DNA of 64,000 nucleotides from Proteobacteria bacterium SG_bin4 (GTDB lineage: Bacteria > Pseudomonadota > Gammaproteobacteria > Burkholderiales > Nitrosomonadaceae), in the NCBI GenBank assembly GCA_002083395.1, contig LWDH01000039.1, forward strand, positions 1 through 64,000, in the 5' to 3' direction. A program made the translations under genes and the position numbers. Position 1 is the stretch's first letter. Every line of letters starts with the position of its first letter. Of the stretch, positions 54,587 to 62,492 are shown piece after piece. The notes below the pieces were generated by a model that was given only the letters and a program-made list of their open reading frames with translations, ran no database searches and was not told where the DNA came from.

Positions 54587-55481
54587 TAAAAACGTACTTC
54601 TTAACTAAGGTTACACTATAAAAAAGTCAAGGAGATGAAGAAATGAAAGCAGAAAAGGTCAAGAGAGCATCATATACACTGGAATACAGATTGGAAGCGG
54701 TGCGATTGGTTCATGGTGGTCAATCATGCGCGGCGATAGCCAAAGTGCTGGGAATGCCTAGTCAGACATTAGAAAACTCGGTTCGGCAAGCGGCAAAAAG
54801 CGAATATGGCTGGCCAAGGGTTTGGCGGCTCATGAAAGAACACGATATCAAGGCGCGCGGAAAACATAAATTCATCGTAACCACCAACAGTACGCATAGT
54901 CTGCCGATTGCGCCAAATTTACTCAGCCGGAACTTCCGGCCTGACGCACCTAATCGTGTATGGACAAAGCGACATCGCCTATATTCAAACCGATGGTGGT
55001 TGATTGTATCTGGCGGTGGTTCTTGAGCTGTACAGTCGTCAGATTGTGAGCCGGAGCATGCAACCCCATATGCAGAGCAGCTTGGTGACGGATGCGCTAA
55101 AGATGGCCTGGTTCAGACGACAACCAGAACCGGGACTCATTTTCCACTCGGATCGCGGCAGTCAGTATTGCAGTCACGTATTTCAGAACACACTGGTTGA
55201 ATATGGCATGCACAACTCAATGAGCAGAAAAGGTAACTGCTGGGATAATGCTCCCATTGAAAGCTTGCGGGGATCGTTGAAGGTGGGAAGATTGTATGGA
55301 ATGCGATTTGAAACGCGCCGTCAGGCAATGGATGAAGTGATTGACTGGCTTAACTACTACAACCACAGAAGACTGCATTCGTCATTGAATTACATCAACC
55401 CAATGAAGTTTGAGCAAAACTGGCTTGTGGCACAGTTGGAAAAAATCGCATAATGCGCGCGTTAAGATGTACGTATTACCG
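54585..55481 (+). mobile_element. Decayed IS3-family insertion sequence (897 bp)
   Basis: Inverted ends share CGTAC-TCTTAAC: TGTAAAAACGTACTTCTTAAC on the left, and CGGTAATACGTACATCTTAAC when the right end is read inwards. Inside are OrfA and OrfB fragments of an IS3-type transposase. The element is shorter than usual for the family because the region joining OrfA to OrfB is deleted. No target duplication is evident. It lies between icd and metH. Confidence 0.75.
54643..55453 (+). pseudogene. IS3-type transposase, multiply broken
   Basis: The first 50 codons are OrfA (YTLEYRLEAVRLVHGGQS with its helix-turn-helix); Trp in the ENWVRQAA motif has become Ser. The frame then jumps into OrfB at SEYGWPRVWRLMKEHDI, so about 100 or more codons are missing. 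Near 54966 one extra A shifts the frame, and soon after a TGG appears as TGA. The remaining part from 55004 keeps FHSDRGSQY and NAPIESL, two of the three DDE catalytic positions. It cannot make an active transposase. Confidence 0.8.
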
Positions 55482-55574
55482 GAGCAAGGCCAGTCAGATC
55501 GGGCCTGAGTTACTACACATTAAGCAGCATACTTTGCCAGCAATTTCCGGATTGTTCTTTGAGACTCGACGAAA

Positions 55575-58500
55575 CTAGCGTTCATACGCCAGCACCGGCG
55601 CCAGCCAGCGTTCCGCTTCCTCCACAGTCCAGCCTTTACGTTTGGCGTAATCTTCCACTTGATCCTTTCCGATCTTGCCGACCGCAAAGAAGGACGATTC
55701 CGGATGCGAGAAGTAGAAGCCGGAAACCGCCGCTGTCGGCACCATGGCGAACGATTCGGTGATGATGATGCCGGTGTTTCCGGTGGCGTTCAGCGTAGCG
55801 AACAGCGGTCCTTTTTCGGTGTGATCGGGACAAGCGGGATAGCCCGGTGCAGGACGGATACCGCGGTATTCTTCGTTAATCAACTGCTCGTTGCTCAGTT
55901 TTTCGTCTTTGGCATAACCCCAGAACTCGCGGCGCACACGCATGTGCATATGTTCGGCAAATGCTTCCGCCAGCCGATCGGCCAGGGCTTTCAATACAAT
56001 CGCGCTGTAATCGTCATTTGCCGCTTCAAACGCTTTGATACGATCGTCGATGCCGAACCCGGCACCGACCGCAAACAAACCGATGGTATCCGGAATACCG
56101 GTTTCTTTCGGCGCGATGTAATCCGCCAGACAACGGTTGGGCTTGCCGAAAGGTTTCTGATCCTGTTGTCGCAGGCAGTGATACACCATCGCGATTTTGC
56201 TGCGCGAAGCGTCGGTATAGATTTCAATGTCGTCACCGATCGCATTCGCCGGGAAAAGACCGATGACCGCATTGGCGCTCAGCCATTTTTGCTCGACGAT
56301 CTTTTTCAGCATGGTTTGGGCGTCGCGGAACAAATGGCTGGCGGTTTCACCGACCACTTCATCGGTGAGAATATCGGGATAACGCCCGGCCAATTCCCAC
56401 GCCTGGAAGAACGGCGTCCAATCGATGAACGGCACAATTTTTTCCAGCGGATAATTGTTCAGCGTGCGCACCCCGGTTAACTCCGGTTGATACGGCTGGT
56501 AATTCGACCAATCGGTCTTGAACGCATTGGCGCGCGCTTCCGCCAACGTCAATAACTTCGATGGACCCTTCTTGTTTTTATGCTGGGTGCGGACTTTCTC
56601 GTATTCTTCCTTAATTTCACGCATATAGTTGTCGCGCAAATCTTCCGACAGCAAATTGCTGCACACGCCCACTGCGCGGCTGGCATCCGGCACCCATACG
56701 GTCGGACCATCGTAATGCGGTGCGATTTTGACGGCGGTATGCACCCGCGACGTCGTCGCGCCACCGATCAGCAACGGAATGGTGAACCCCTCACGCTGCA
56801 TTTCCTTGGCGACATGCGCCATCTCTTCCAACGACGGCGTGATCAACCCGGATAAGCCAATAATGTCGGCACCCTCGCGCCGCGCCGTTTCCAGAATTTG
56901 CGCGCTCGGCACCATTACGCCCATATTGATCACTTCGTAGTTATTGCATTGCAACACCACCGCCACGATGTTTTTGCCGATATCGTGCACGTCGCCCTTG
57001 ACGGTAGCGACGACGATCTTGCCTTTGGGCTTATCATCGCCGAGCAATTTCTTCTCCGCTTCGATATACGGCAGCAGATACGCCACTGCCTGCTTCATCA
57101 CGCGCGCGGATTTAACCACTTGCGGCAAGAACATCTTTCCGGCACCGAACAAATCGCCCACCACACTCATACCATCCATCAGCGGACCTTCGATAACCTG
57201 AATCGGCCGGCCGCCTTTGCGCTCGATCTCAGCGCGCGCTTCTTCGGTATCGACTTCGATATAAGTCGAAATACCCTTCACCAGCGCATGCGTCAGCCGT
57301 TGCTGCAGCGGCTCGTCGCGCCATGCCAAATCCTCGACTTGCTCTTTCTTCTGGCCCTTGAACTGCTCGGCGAATTCGACTAGCCGCTCGGTCGCATCCG
57401 GGCGGCGATTCAACAACACATCCTCGACTTTCTCCAGCAATTCCGGCGGAATATCGGAATACACCCCCAACTGCCCGGCGTTCACGATCCCCATCGTCAT
57501 GCCGGCCTTGATCGCATGGTACAAAAAGGCCGTGTGAATCGCTTCACGAATCGGCTCGTTGCCGCGGAAAGAAAACGACACGTTGGATACTCCGCCGCTC
57601 ACTTTGGCGTATGGCAAGGTTTGCTTGATCACGCGGGTGGCTTCGATAAAATCCACACCATAGTTATTATGTTCTTCGATACCGGTGGCAATGGCGAAAA
57701 TGTTCGGATCAAAAATGATGTCTTCCGGCGGAAACCCAACCTGATCGACCAGAATCCGGTAACTGCGCGTACAAATCTCGACCTTACGCTGCAAGGTATC
57801 GGCCTGGCCTTTCTCATCGAACGCCATCACGATCACCGCCGCACCATAGCGGCGCGCCAATTTGGCATGATGAATGAACTCCTCTTCACCTTCCTTCATG
57901 CTGATCGAGTTGATGATCGACTTACCTTGAATGCACTTCAATCCGGCTTCGATCACCGACCACTTGCTCGAATCGAGCATGATCGGCACGCGGCAGATGT
58001 CCGGTTCAGCAGCGATCAGATTCAGAAAAGTCACCATGGCTTTTTGCGAATCGAGCATCGCCTCGTCCATGTTGATGTCGATAATCTGCGCACCGTTTTC
58101 CACCTGACTGCGCGCGACACTGAGCGCTTCCGCATAATTATCGTTCAGAATCAAGCGGGCGAATGCGCGCGAACCGGTCACGTTCGTCCGTTCGCCGACG
58201 TTGACGAACAACGAATCGTCGCCGATATTCAGCGGCTCCAGCCCGGACAAGCGTAATTTTTTCGGTATTTCGGGAATCTTACGCGGTGCAATGGTGCTCA
58301 CTGCGCCAGCAATCGCTTTGATATGCGCCGGCGTGGTGCCGCAACAGCCGCCGACGACATTGACAAAACCATCTTGGGCAAACCCTTTAATCTGGTTGGC
58401 GGTATATTCCGGCGTTTCATCGTAACCGGTCTCGGACAGCGGATTCGGCAATCCGGCGTTGGGATGCACGCTGATGTAGACATCCGCAACACCCGATAAC

Positions 58501-59285
58501 TCCTCGATATAGGGCCGCATCAACTCAGCGCCCAACGCGCAATTGATACCAACCGACAATGGCCGGGTATGGCTAATCGAATTCCAAAACGCTTCCGGCG
58601 TTTGCCCGGACAACGTGCGTCCGGAGGCGTCGGTAATCGTCACCGAAATCATGATCGGCAAACGGATGCCGTGATTCTCGAAAAATTGATCGATCGCAAA
58701 CAACGCCGCTTTGGCGTTCAGCGAATCGAAAATGGTTTCAACCAGCAAAATATCCACGCCGCCATCGACCAATCCGCGGATTGATTCGGTATAGTCGACC
58801 ACCAACTGATCGAAGGTAATATTGCGAAACCCCGGATCGTTGACATCGGGAGAAATCGACGCGGTTTTGGTCGTCGGGCCGATCACGCCGGCGACAAAGC
58901 GCGGCTTATCCGGCGTTTTCGCCTCATAAGCCTGCGCCGCTTCGCGCGCCAGCCTAGCCGAAGCAGCATTCAATTCATACACCAGATCCTGCATGTGGTA
59001 ATCCGCCATCGACGCAGCATTGGAATTGAACGTATTGGTTTCGAGAATATCCGCGCCCGCCTCCAGATACCCGTTATGGATCGAACGGATAATGTCCGGC
59101 TGCGTCAGCGTCAGCAAATCATTATTGCCTTTCAGATCGTGCGGAAAATCGGCGAAACGCTGTCCGCGAAAATCCGCCTCGGTTAACTTAAACGTCTGAA
59201 TCATCGTACCCATCGCACCATCCAGAATCAGGATGCGTTGGGGAAATAAACTTTCCAATAAAGCTGTGCGGGATTCTCTCGTCAT
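55575..59285 (-). CDS. metH: Cobalamin-dependent methionine synthase
   Basis: Transfers methyl from methyltetrahydrofolate to homocysteine through cobalamin. The 1236 residues have the usual four modules: homocysteine-binding (about 1-340, with zinc ligands in VGGCCGTTPAH), folate-binding (about 355-620), cobalamin-binding with DVHDIGKN carrying the axial His (about 650-890), and the SAM-dependent reactivation domain (about 900-1230, with RPAPGYPACPDH). Upstream there is a hairpin, but no cobalamin riboswitch was recognised. A B12 source is therefore required. Confidence 0.97.
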   Translation of the reverse strand: MTRESRTALLESLFPQRILILDGAMGTMIQTFKLTEADFRGQRFADFPHDLKGNNDLLTLTQPDIIRSIHNGYLEAGADILETNTFNSNAASMADYHMQDLVYELNAASARLAREAAQAYEAKTPDKPRFVAGVIGPTTKTASISPDVNDPGFRNITFDQLVVDYTESIRGLVDGGVDILLVETIFDSLNAKAALFAIDQFFENHGIRLPIMISVTITDASGRTLSGQTPEAFWNSISHTRPLSVGINCALGAELMRPYIEELSGVADVYISVHPNAGLPNPLSETGYDETPEYTANQIKGFAQDGFVNVVGGCCGTTPAHIKAIAGAVSTIAPRKIPEIPKKLRLSGLEPLNIGDDSLFVNVGERTNVTGSRAFARLILNDNYAEALSVARSQVENGAQIIDINMDEAMLDSQKAMVTFLNLIAAEPDICRVPIMLDSSKWSVIEAGLKCIQGKSIINSISMKEGEEEFIHHAKLARRYGAAVIVMAFDEKGQADTLQRKVEICTRSYRILVDQVGFPPEDIIFDPNIFAIATGIEEHNNYGVDFIEATRVIKQTLPYAKVSGGVSNVSFSFRGNEPIREAIHTAFLYHAIKAGMTMGIVNAGQLGVYSDIPPELLEKVEDVLLNRRPDATERLVEFAEQFKGQKKEQVEDLAWRDEPLQQRLTHALVKGISTYIEVDTEEARAEIERKGGRPIQVIEGPLMDGMSVVGDLFGAGKMFLPQVVKSARVMKQAVAYLLPYIEAEKKLLGDDKPKGKIVVATVKGDVHDIGKNIVAVVLQCNNYEVINMGVMVPSAQILETARREGADIIGLSGLITPSLEEMAHVAKEMQREGFTIPLLIGGATTSRVHTAVKIAPHYDGPTVWVPDASRAVGVCSNLLSEDLRDNYMREIKEEYEKVRTQHKNKKGPSKLLTLAEARANAFKTDWSNYQPYQPELTGVRTLNNYPLEKIVPFIDWTPFFQAWELAGRYPDILTDEVVGETASHLFRDAQTMLKKIVEQKWLSANAVIGLFPANAIGDDIEIYTDASRSKIAMVYHCLRQQDQKPFGKPNRCLADYIAPKETGIPDTIGLFAVGAGFGIDDRIKAFEAANDDYSAIVLKALADRLAEAFAEHMHMRVRREFWGYAKDEKLSNEQLINEEYRGIRPAPGYPACPDHTEKGPLFATLNATGNTGIIITESFAMVPTAAVSGFYFSHPESSFFAVGKIGKDQVEDYAKRKGWTVEEAERWLAPVLAYER

Positions 59286-59342
59286 AGATCGGATAATAAT
59301 TTCAAAAGAAAGATTTTGGCATTATACCTGAGCTGGTTGTTT

Positions 59343-59379
59343 CCATTCGCCGGGTAAACGGCGGGAATGGCGGTTTTTT
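59343..59379 (+). terminator. Terminator-like hairpin upstream of metH
   Basis: CCATTCGCC pairs with GGCGGGAATGG (two bases bulged) around GGGTAAAC, and TTTTTT follows at 59374-59379 on the plus strand. It would stop plus-strand transcription leaving the metH 5' region, although no plus-strand gene precedes it. On the other strand it would be a leader hairpin of metH. The rest of the 311-base gap 59286-59596 shows no gene. Confidence 0.4.
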
Positions 59380-59596
59380 CGTAACTGCAGGAGAAAAGCA
59401 TTGAAAGGATTCACACCAAACGCTATAAAACAACTTCAGATCGGCAAAAATGGCAAAAAACAGGACAAATGTACTAATTAATAAGGACAGGCCAGTAATA
59501 GAAATAAGATTCCACTTCGAATAAAATCCCAAACGGAACAATCACATTCCAAATTACTATTTTCTATTAAGTTTAGATTTACAGCTGGAGGCAGTA

Positions 59597-60331
59597 ATGA
59601 AAAAAATCTATAAATATATTGCAGGCGCATTGCTTGCAGCCCCTATGTTTGCATCTGCTGCTACAAGTTACAATCTGTCAAATGATTTCAGTTACAGCAA
59701 TAATCCCAATGGTGCATGGTCGTTTTTGTATGGCGCCGCTTTGCTGACACCGCAGGTTCCATTGAATAACGGTAATCCGCTTTATCCGGCGGTGCTCCCC
59801 GGTTATTGGAGCACAGGCCCGGATTTAAACACAAACACGCCTGATGTCATTAAAACGGCGGTTAATGGCAGTAGCGCCGGAGAAACCGACTCGGATTTCC
59901 TGGCTGGCGACGTGATTGTCCACAGCCCTAATGCCGGCGATCCATTATTCATCGTATGGACCGCACCGGAAGCAGGAACCATTGATTTCAGCAGCGATAT
60001 TTGGTATGCACATTCCGTCGTTAATCGCTCAAATGATGTTTTAGTTTCCTTGGATGGATCCGCCCTCGGATCGGCTACCATTTCGAATGCTTCTTATGGC
60101 GACAGGTCGAATGCGTGGCACTTGAGCGGTGATGACTTATCCGTGATCGCCGGCGATACGCTGGTATTCGCATTTACCAAAAGCGCTGGACAGTCATTCG
60201 GTTCATTGGATGGAATCAATGTGGATATTACATTCGTCAGTACGATCCCCGAACCGGAAACTTATGCAATGTTGTTAGCCGGTTTGGGATTGTTAGGATT
60301 CTTTGCACGTAATAAAAAACAAGCTGCCTAA
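59597..60331 (+). CDS. PEP-CTERM sorting-signal protein
   Basis: A 244-residue exported protein: a signal peptide (1-22, ending ASA), a beta-rich body, and a C-terminal IPEPETYAMLLAGLGLLGF segment followed by ARNKK. The PEP motif, membrane helix and basic tail are the exosortase/archaeosortase-type sorting signal of exopolysaccharide-producing Gram-negatives. The body has no enzyme motif I recognise. GGAGG lies just before the ATG. A clear terminator follows, so it is a single-gene unit. The exosortase must be elsewhere. Confidence 0.9.
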   Translation: MKKIYKYIAGALLAAPMFASAATSYNLSNDFSYSNNPNGAWSFLYGAALLTPQVPLNNGNPLYPAVLPGYWSTGPDLNTNTPDVIKTAVNGSSAGETDSDFLAGDVIVHSPNAGDPLFIVWTAPEAGTIDFSSDIWYAHSVVNRSNDVLVSLDGSALGSATISNASYGDRSNAWHLSGDDLSVIAGDTLVFAFTKSAGQSFGSLDGINVDITFVSTIPEPETYAMLLAGLGLLGFFARNKKQAA

Positions 60332-60342
60332 TAATTCAACCC

Positions 60343-60374
60343 AAAAACTGCCCGATTCCTCGGGCAGTTTTAAT
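60343..60374 (+). terminator. Intrinsic terminator after the PEP-CTERM gene
   Basis: ACTGCCCGA and TCGGGCAGT form a perfect nine-pair stem with a four-base loop, preceded by AAAA and followed by TTTAATT. It lies 12 bases after the stop codon and fits a rho-independent terminator. Confidence 0.9.
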
Positions 60375-60541
60375 TCAGCCATCCGGATCCGGCGCAATCC
60401 CCGCTAGTCAAAAGCAGATCTGCCCCCCCTTGTTTGCGCCAGCATTCAATCAATCACTCTTTGGATTTGGTGGATGAATGGCGGATAATAACTTGTCGGA
60501 TATTGTTTTCCCAATCCGTCCCTCAAAGTCTATTCAGAACG

Positions 60542-60662
60542 TTAGGGAATCGCTGATCAATTGTCTGGGCAAGCAACTTGCTGCGTTGAACAGCGCTCAG
60601 AAGCTCGCTTATCAGATTGATGGGTCTCGTTTCTTGCTCGGCGAATAAATCTGCATTTCCCT
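60542..60662 (-). repeat. MITE-like interspersed repeat, copy C (about 121 bp)
   Basis: Starts TTAGGGAATCGCTGATCAATTG and ends in a diverged inverted copy (GAATAAATCTGCATTTCCCTG). On the minus strand the body matches copy A through ATAAGCGAG, TTCTGAGC and CAACGCAGCAA. It is the shortest of the three full copies. It ends about 20 bases before the catalase start codon, so the catalase promoter must lie within it or upstream of it. The rest of the 351-base gap holds the PEP-CTERM terminator and a stretch with no gene. Confidence 0.65.
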
Positions 60663-60682
60663 GCCATTAACAGGAGATTGCC

Positions 60683-62131
60683 ATGACTGACCATAACAAA
60701 TTGACGACTGCCGCCGGAGCGCCGGTGCCGGATAACCAAAACACCATGACCGCGGGGCCGCGCGAGCCGGTTTTTTTGCAAGATGTATGGCTGCTGGAAA
60801 AACTCGCTCACTTTGACCGCGAAGTCATCCCTGAACGACGCATGCACGCCAAGGGTTCCGGCGCTTATGGCGCTTTCACAGTAGCTCACGACATTACAAA
60901 ATACACACGCGCCAAAATCTTTTCCCAGATTGGTAAAGAGACCGAGCTCTTCGCGCGCTTCACTACCGTTGCCGGTGAACGTGGCGCTGCCGACGCTGAA
61001 CGCGACATACGCGGAATTGCAGTCAAGTTCTATACCGAAGAAGGCAATTGGGACATGGTCGGCAACAACACGTCAGTGTTCCTCCTAAAAGCCCCGCTCA
61101 AATTCCCGGATCTGAATCATACTGTTAAGCGCGACCCACGCACCAACATGCGCAGCGCGAAAAACAATTGGGATTTCTGGACGTCGCTGCCGGAAGCCTT
61201 GCATCAAATCACTATCGTCATGTCCGACTGCGGCATTCCGGCAAGTTATCGCACCATGCACGGGTTTGGTTCGCATACATTCAGTTTCATCAATCAGAGC
61301 AATGAACGCTTCTGGGTCAAGTTTCATTTCAAGAGCCAGCAAGGCATCAAGAATCTAACCGATGCCGAAGCGGAAGCGATCATCGGCAAGGACCGGGAAA
61401 GCCACCAACGTGACTTATTCGAAGCGATCGAACGCGGCGATTTTCCGAAATGGACATTGAAAGTTCAAATCATGCCGGAAGCCGATGCATCCAAAGTGCC
61501 CTACAATCCGTTTGACTTGACCAAGATTTGGCCACACGGCGATTATCCGCTGCTCGATGTCGGTGTGGAGCTCAACCGCAACCCGGAAAATTTCTTTGCC
61601 GAAGTCGAACAATCGGCGTTTAACCCCGCCAATGTCGTACCGGGTATCGGATTCTCACCAGACAAAATGTTGCAAGCGCGATTGTTTTCCTACGGCGACG
61701 CGCAGCGTTACCGGCTTGACGTCAATCACCACTTCATTCCGGTCAATGCGCCGCGCTGCCCGTTCCATAGTTATCACCGAAACGGTCAAATGCGCGTCGA
61801 CGGCAATCACGGCAGCACGCTGGGGTACGAACCCAACAGCTACGGCGAATGGCAAGAGCAGCCGGATTTCCGCGAACCACCGCTATCCGTTGCAGGCGCT
61901 GCCGATCATTGGAACCACCGCGAAGACACCGATTATTTTTCGCAACCCGGAGCATTGTTCCGCTTGATGACACCCACTCAACAGCAATCGTTGTTCACCA
62001 ACACAGCCAACTCGATCAAGAGTGCGTCGCGCGAAATTCAGCTCCGCCATATCCGGCATTGCCTGAAAGCCGACCCGGCGTATGGCGAAGGCATCGCCAA
62101 AACCTTGAGGATACCGCTGCCGGAAGTTTAG
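60683..62131 (+). CDS. katA: Monofunctional haem catalase
   Basis: Decomposes hydrogen peroxide. The 482 residues are typical of small-subunit catalases: catalytic His55 in RRMHAKGSGAYG, the Asn of VGNNTSVF near 128, and haem-ligand Tyr337 in ARLFSYGDAQRYR. No signal peptide is present, so it is cytoplasmic. CAGGAGA is the ribosome site. It stands alone, separated from the PEP-CTERM gene by a terminator and a MITE-like repeat. The gene symbol is by family and could differ. Confidence 0.95.
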   Translation: MTDHNKLTTAAGAPVPDNQNTMTAGPREPVFLQDVWLLEKLAHFDREVIPERRMHAKGSGAYGAFTVAHDITKYTRAKIFSQIGKETELFARFTTVAGERGAADAERDIRGIAVKFYTEEGNWDMVGNNTSVFLLKAPLKFPDLNHTVKRDPRTNMRSAKNNWDFWTSLPEALHQITIVMSDCGIPASYRTMHGFGSHTFSFINQSNERFWVKFHFKSQQGIKNLTDAEAEAIIGKDRESHQRDLFEAIERGDFPKWTLKVQIMPEADASKVPYNPFDLTKIWPHGDYPLLDVGVELNRNPENFFAEVEQSAFNPANVVPGIGFSPDKMLQARLFSYGDAQRYRLDVNHHFIPVNAPRCPFHSYHRNGQMRVDGNHGSTLGYEPNSYGEWQEQPDFREPPLSVAGAADHWNHREDTDYFSQPGALFRLMTPTQQQSLFTNTANSIKSASREIQLRHIRHCLKADPAYGEGIAKTLRIPLPEV

Positions 62132-62492
62132 GGTTAAGTGTGGCATAAACCGTAGAGAAAGCGGAACAATCGATGTACTGAACCGGATCGAGCAACTTTG
62201 AACCAGTTCATTCATGCCTCATTTCCTTCTGTTCAGCAAGGACTAGGAGTACTAAGACGGCAGAACAACACAGAAAAAATCGGGAGAAAGCCTATTACTG
62301 AATCTATTTTAGTGCAACAGCAGCAACATTCGATAACTCTCCAACAACTTATTACTTTCGTATCATCAATAAATTACAATCTGATAACGCATTACAAATG
62401 AGATCAGAAATAATGAAATGCCGCTTTCACAAAGCAAAAACTCTTTCGAGCTATAAATACCAAGATCTTTTTATATTCTTCTACCTAGATTA
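62132..62492. other. AT-rich intergenic region before the NACHT gene
   Basis: In these 361 bases no convincing gene, hairpin or repeat is seen. A frame of 67 codons at 62198-62401 lacks a ribosome site and any family resemblance. The composition becomes clearly more AT-rich toward the NACHT gene, in line with acquired DNA. Confidence 0.5.

Noticed and set aside
62198..62401. Small open frame of 67 codons between catalase and the NACHT gene
   Set aside because: It has no ribosome site, no recognised family and a composition typical of intergenic DNA.
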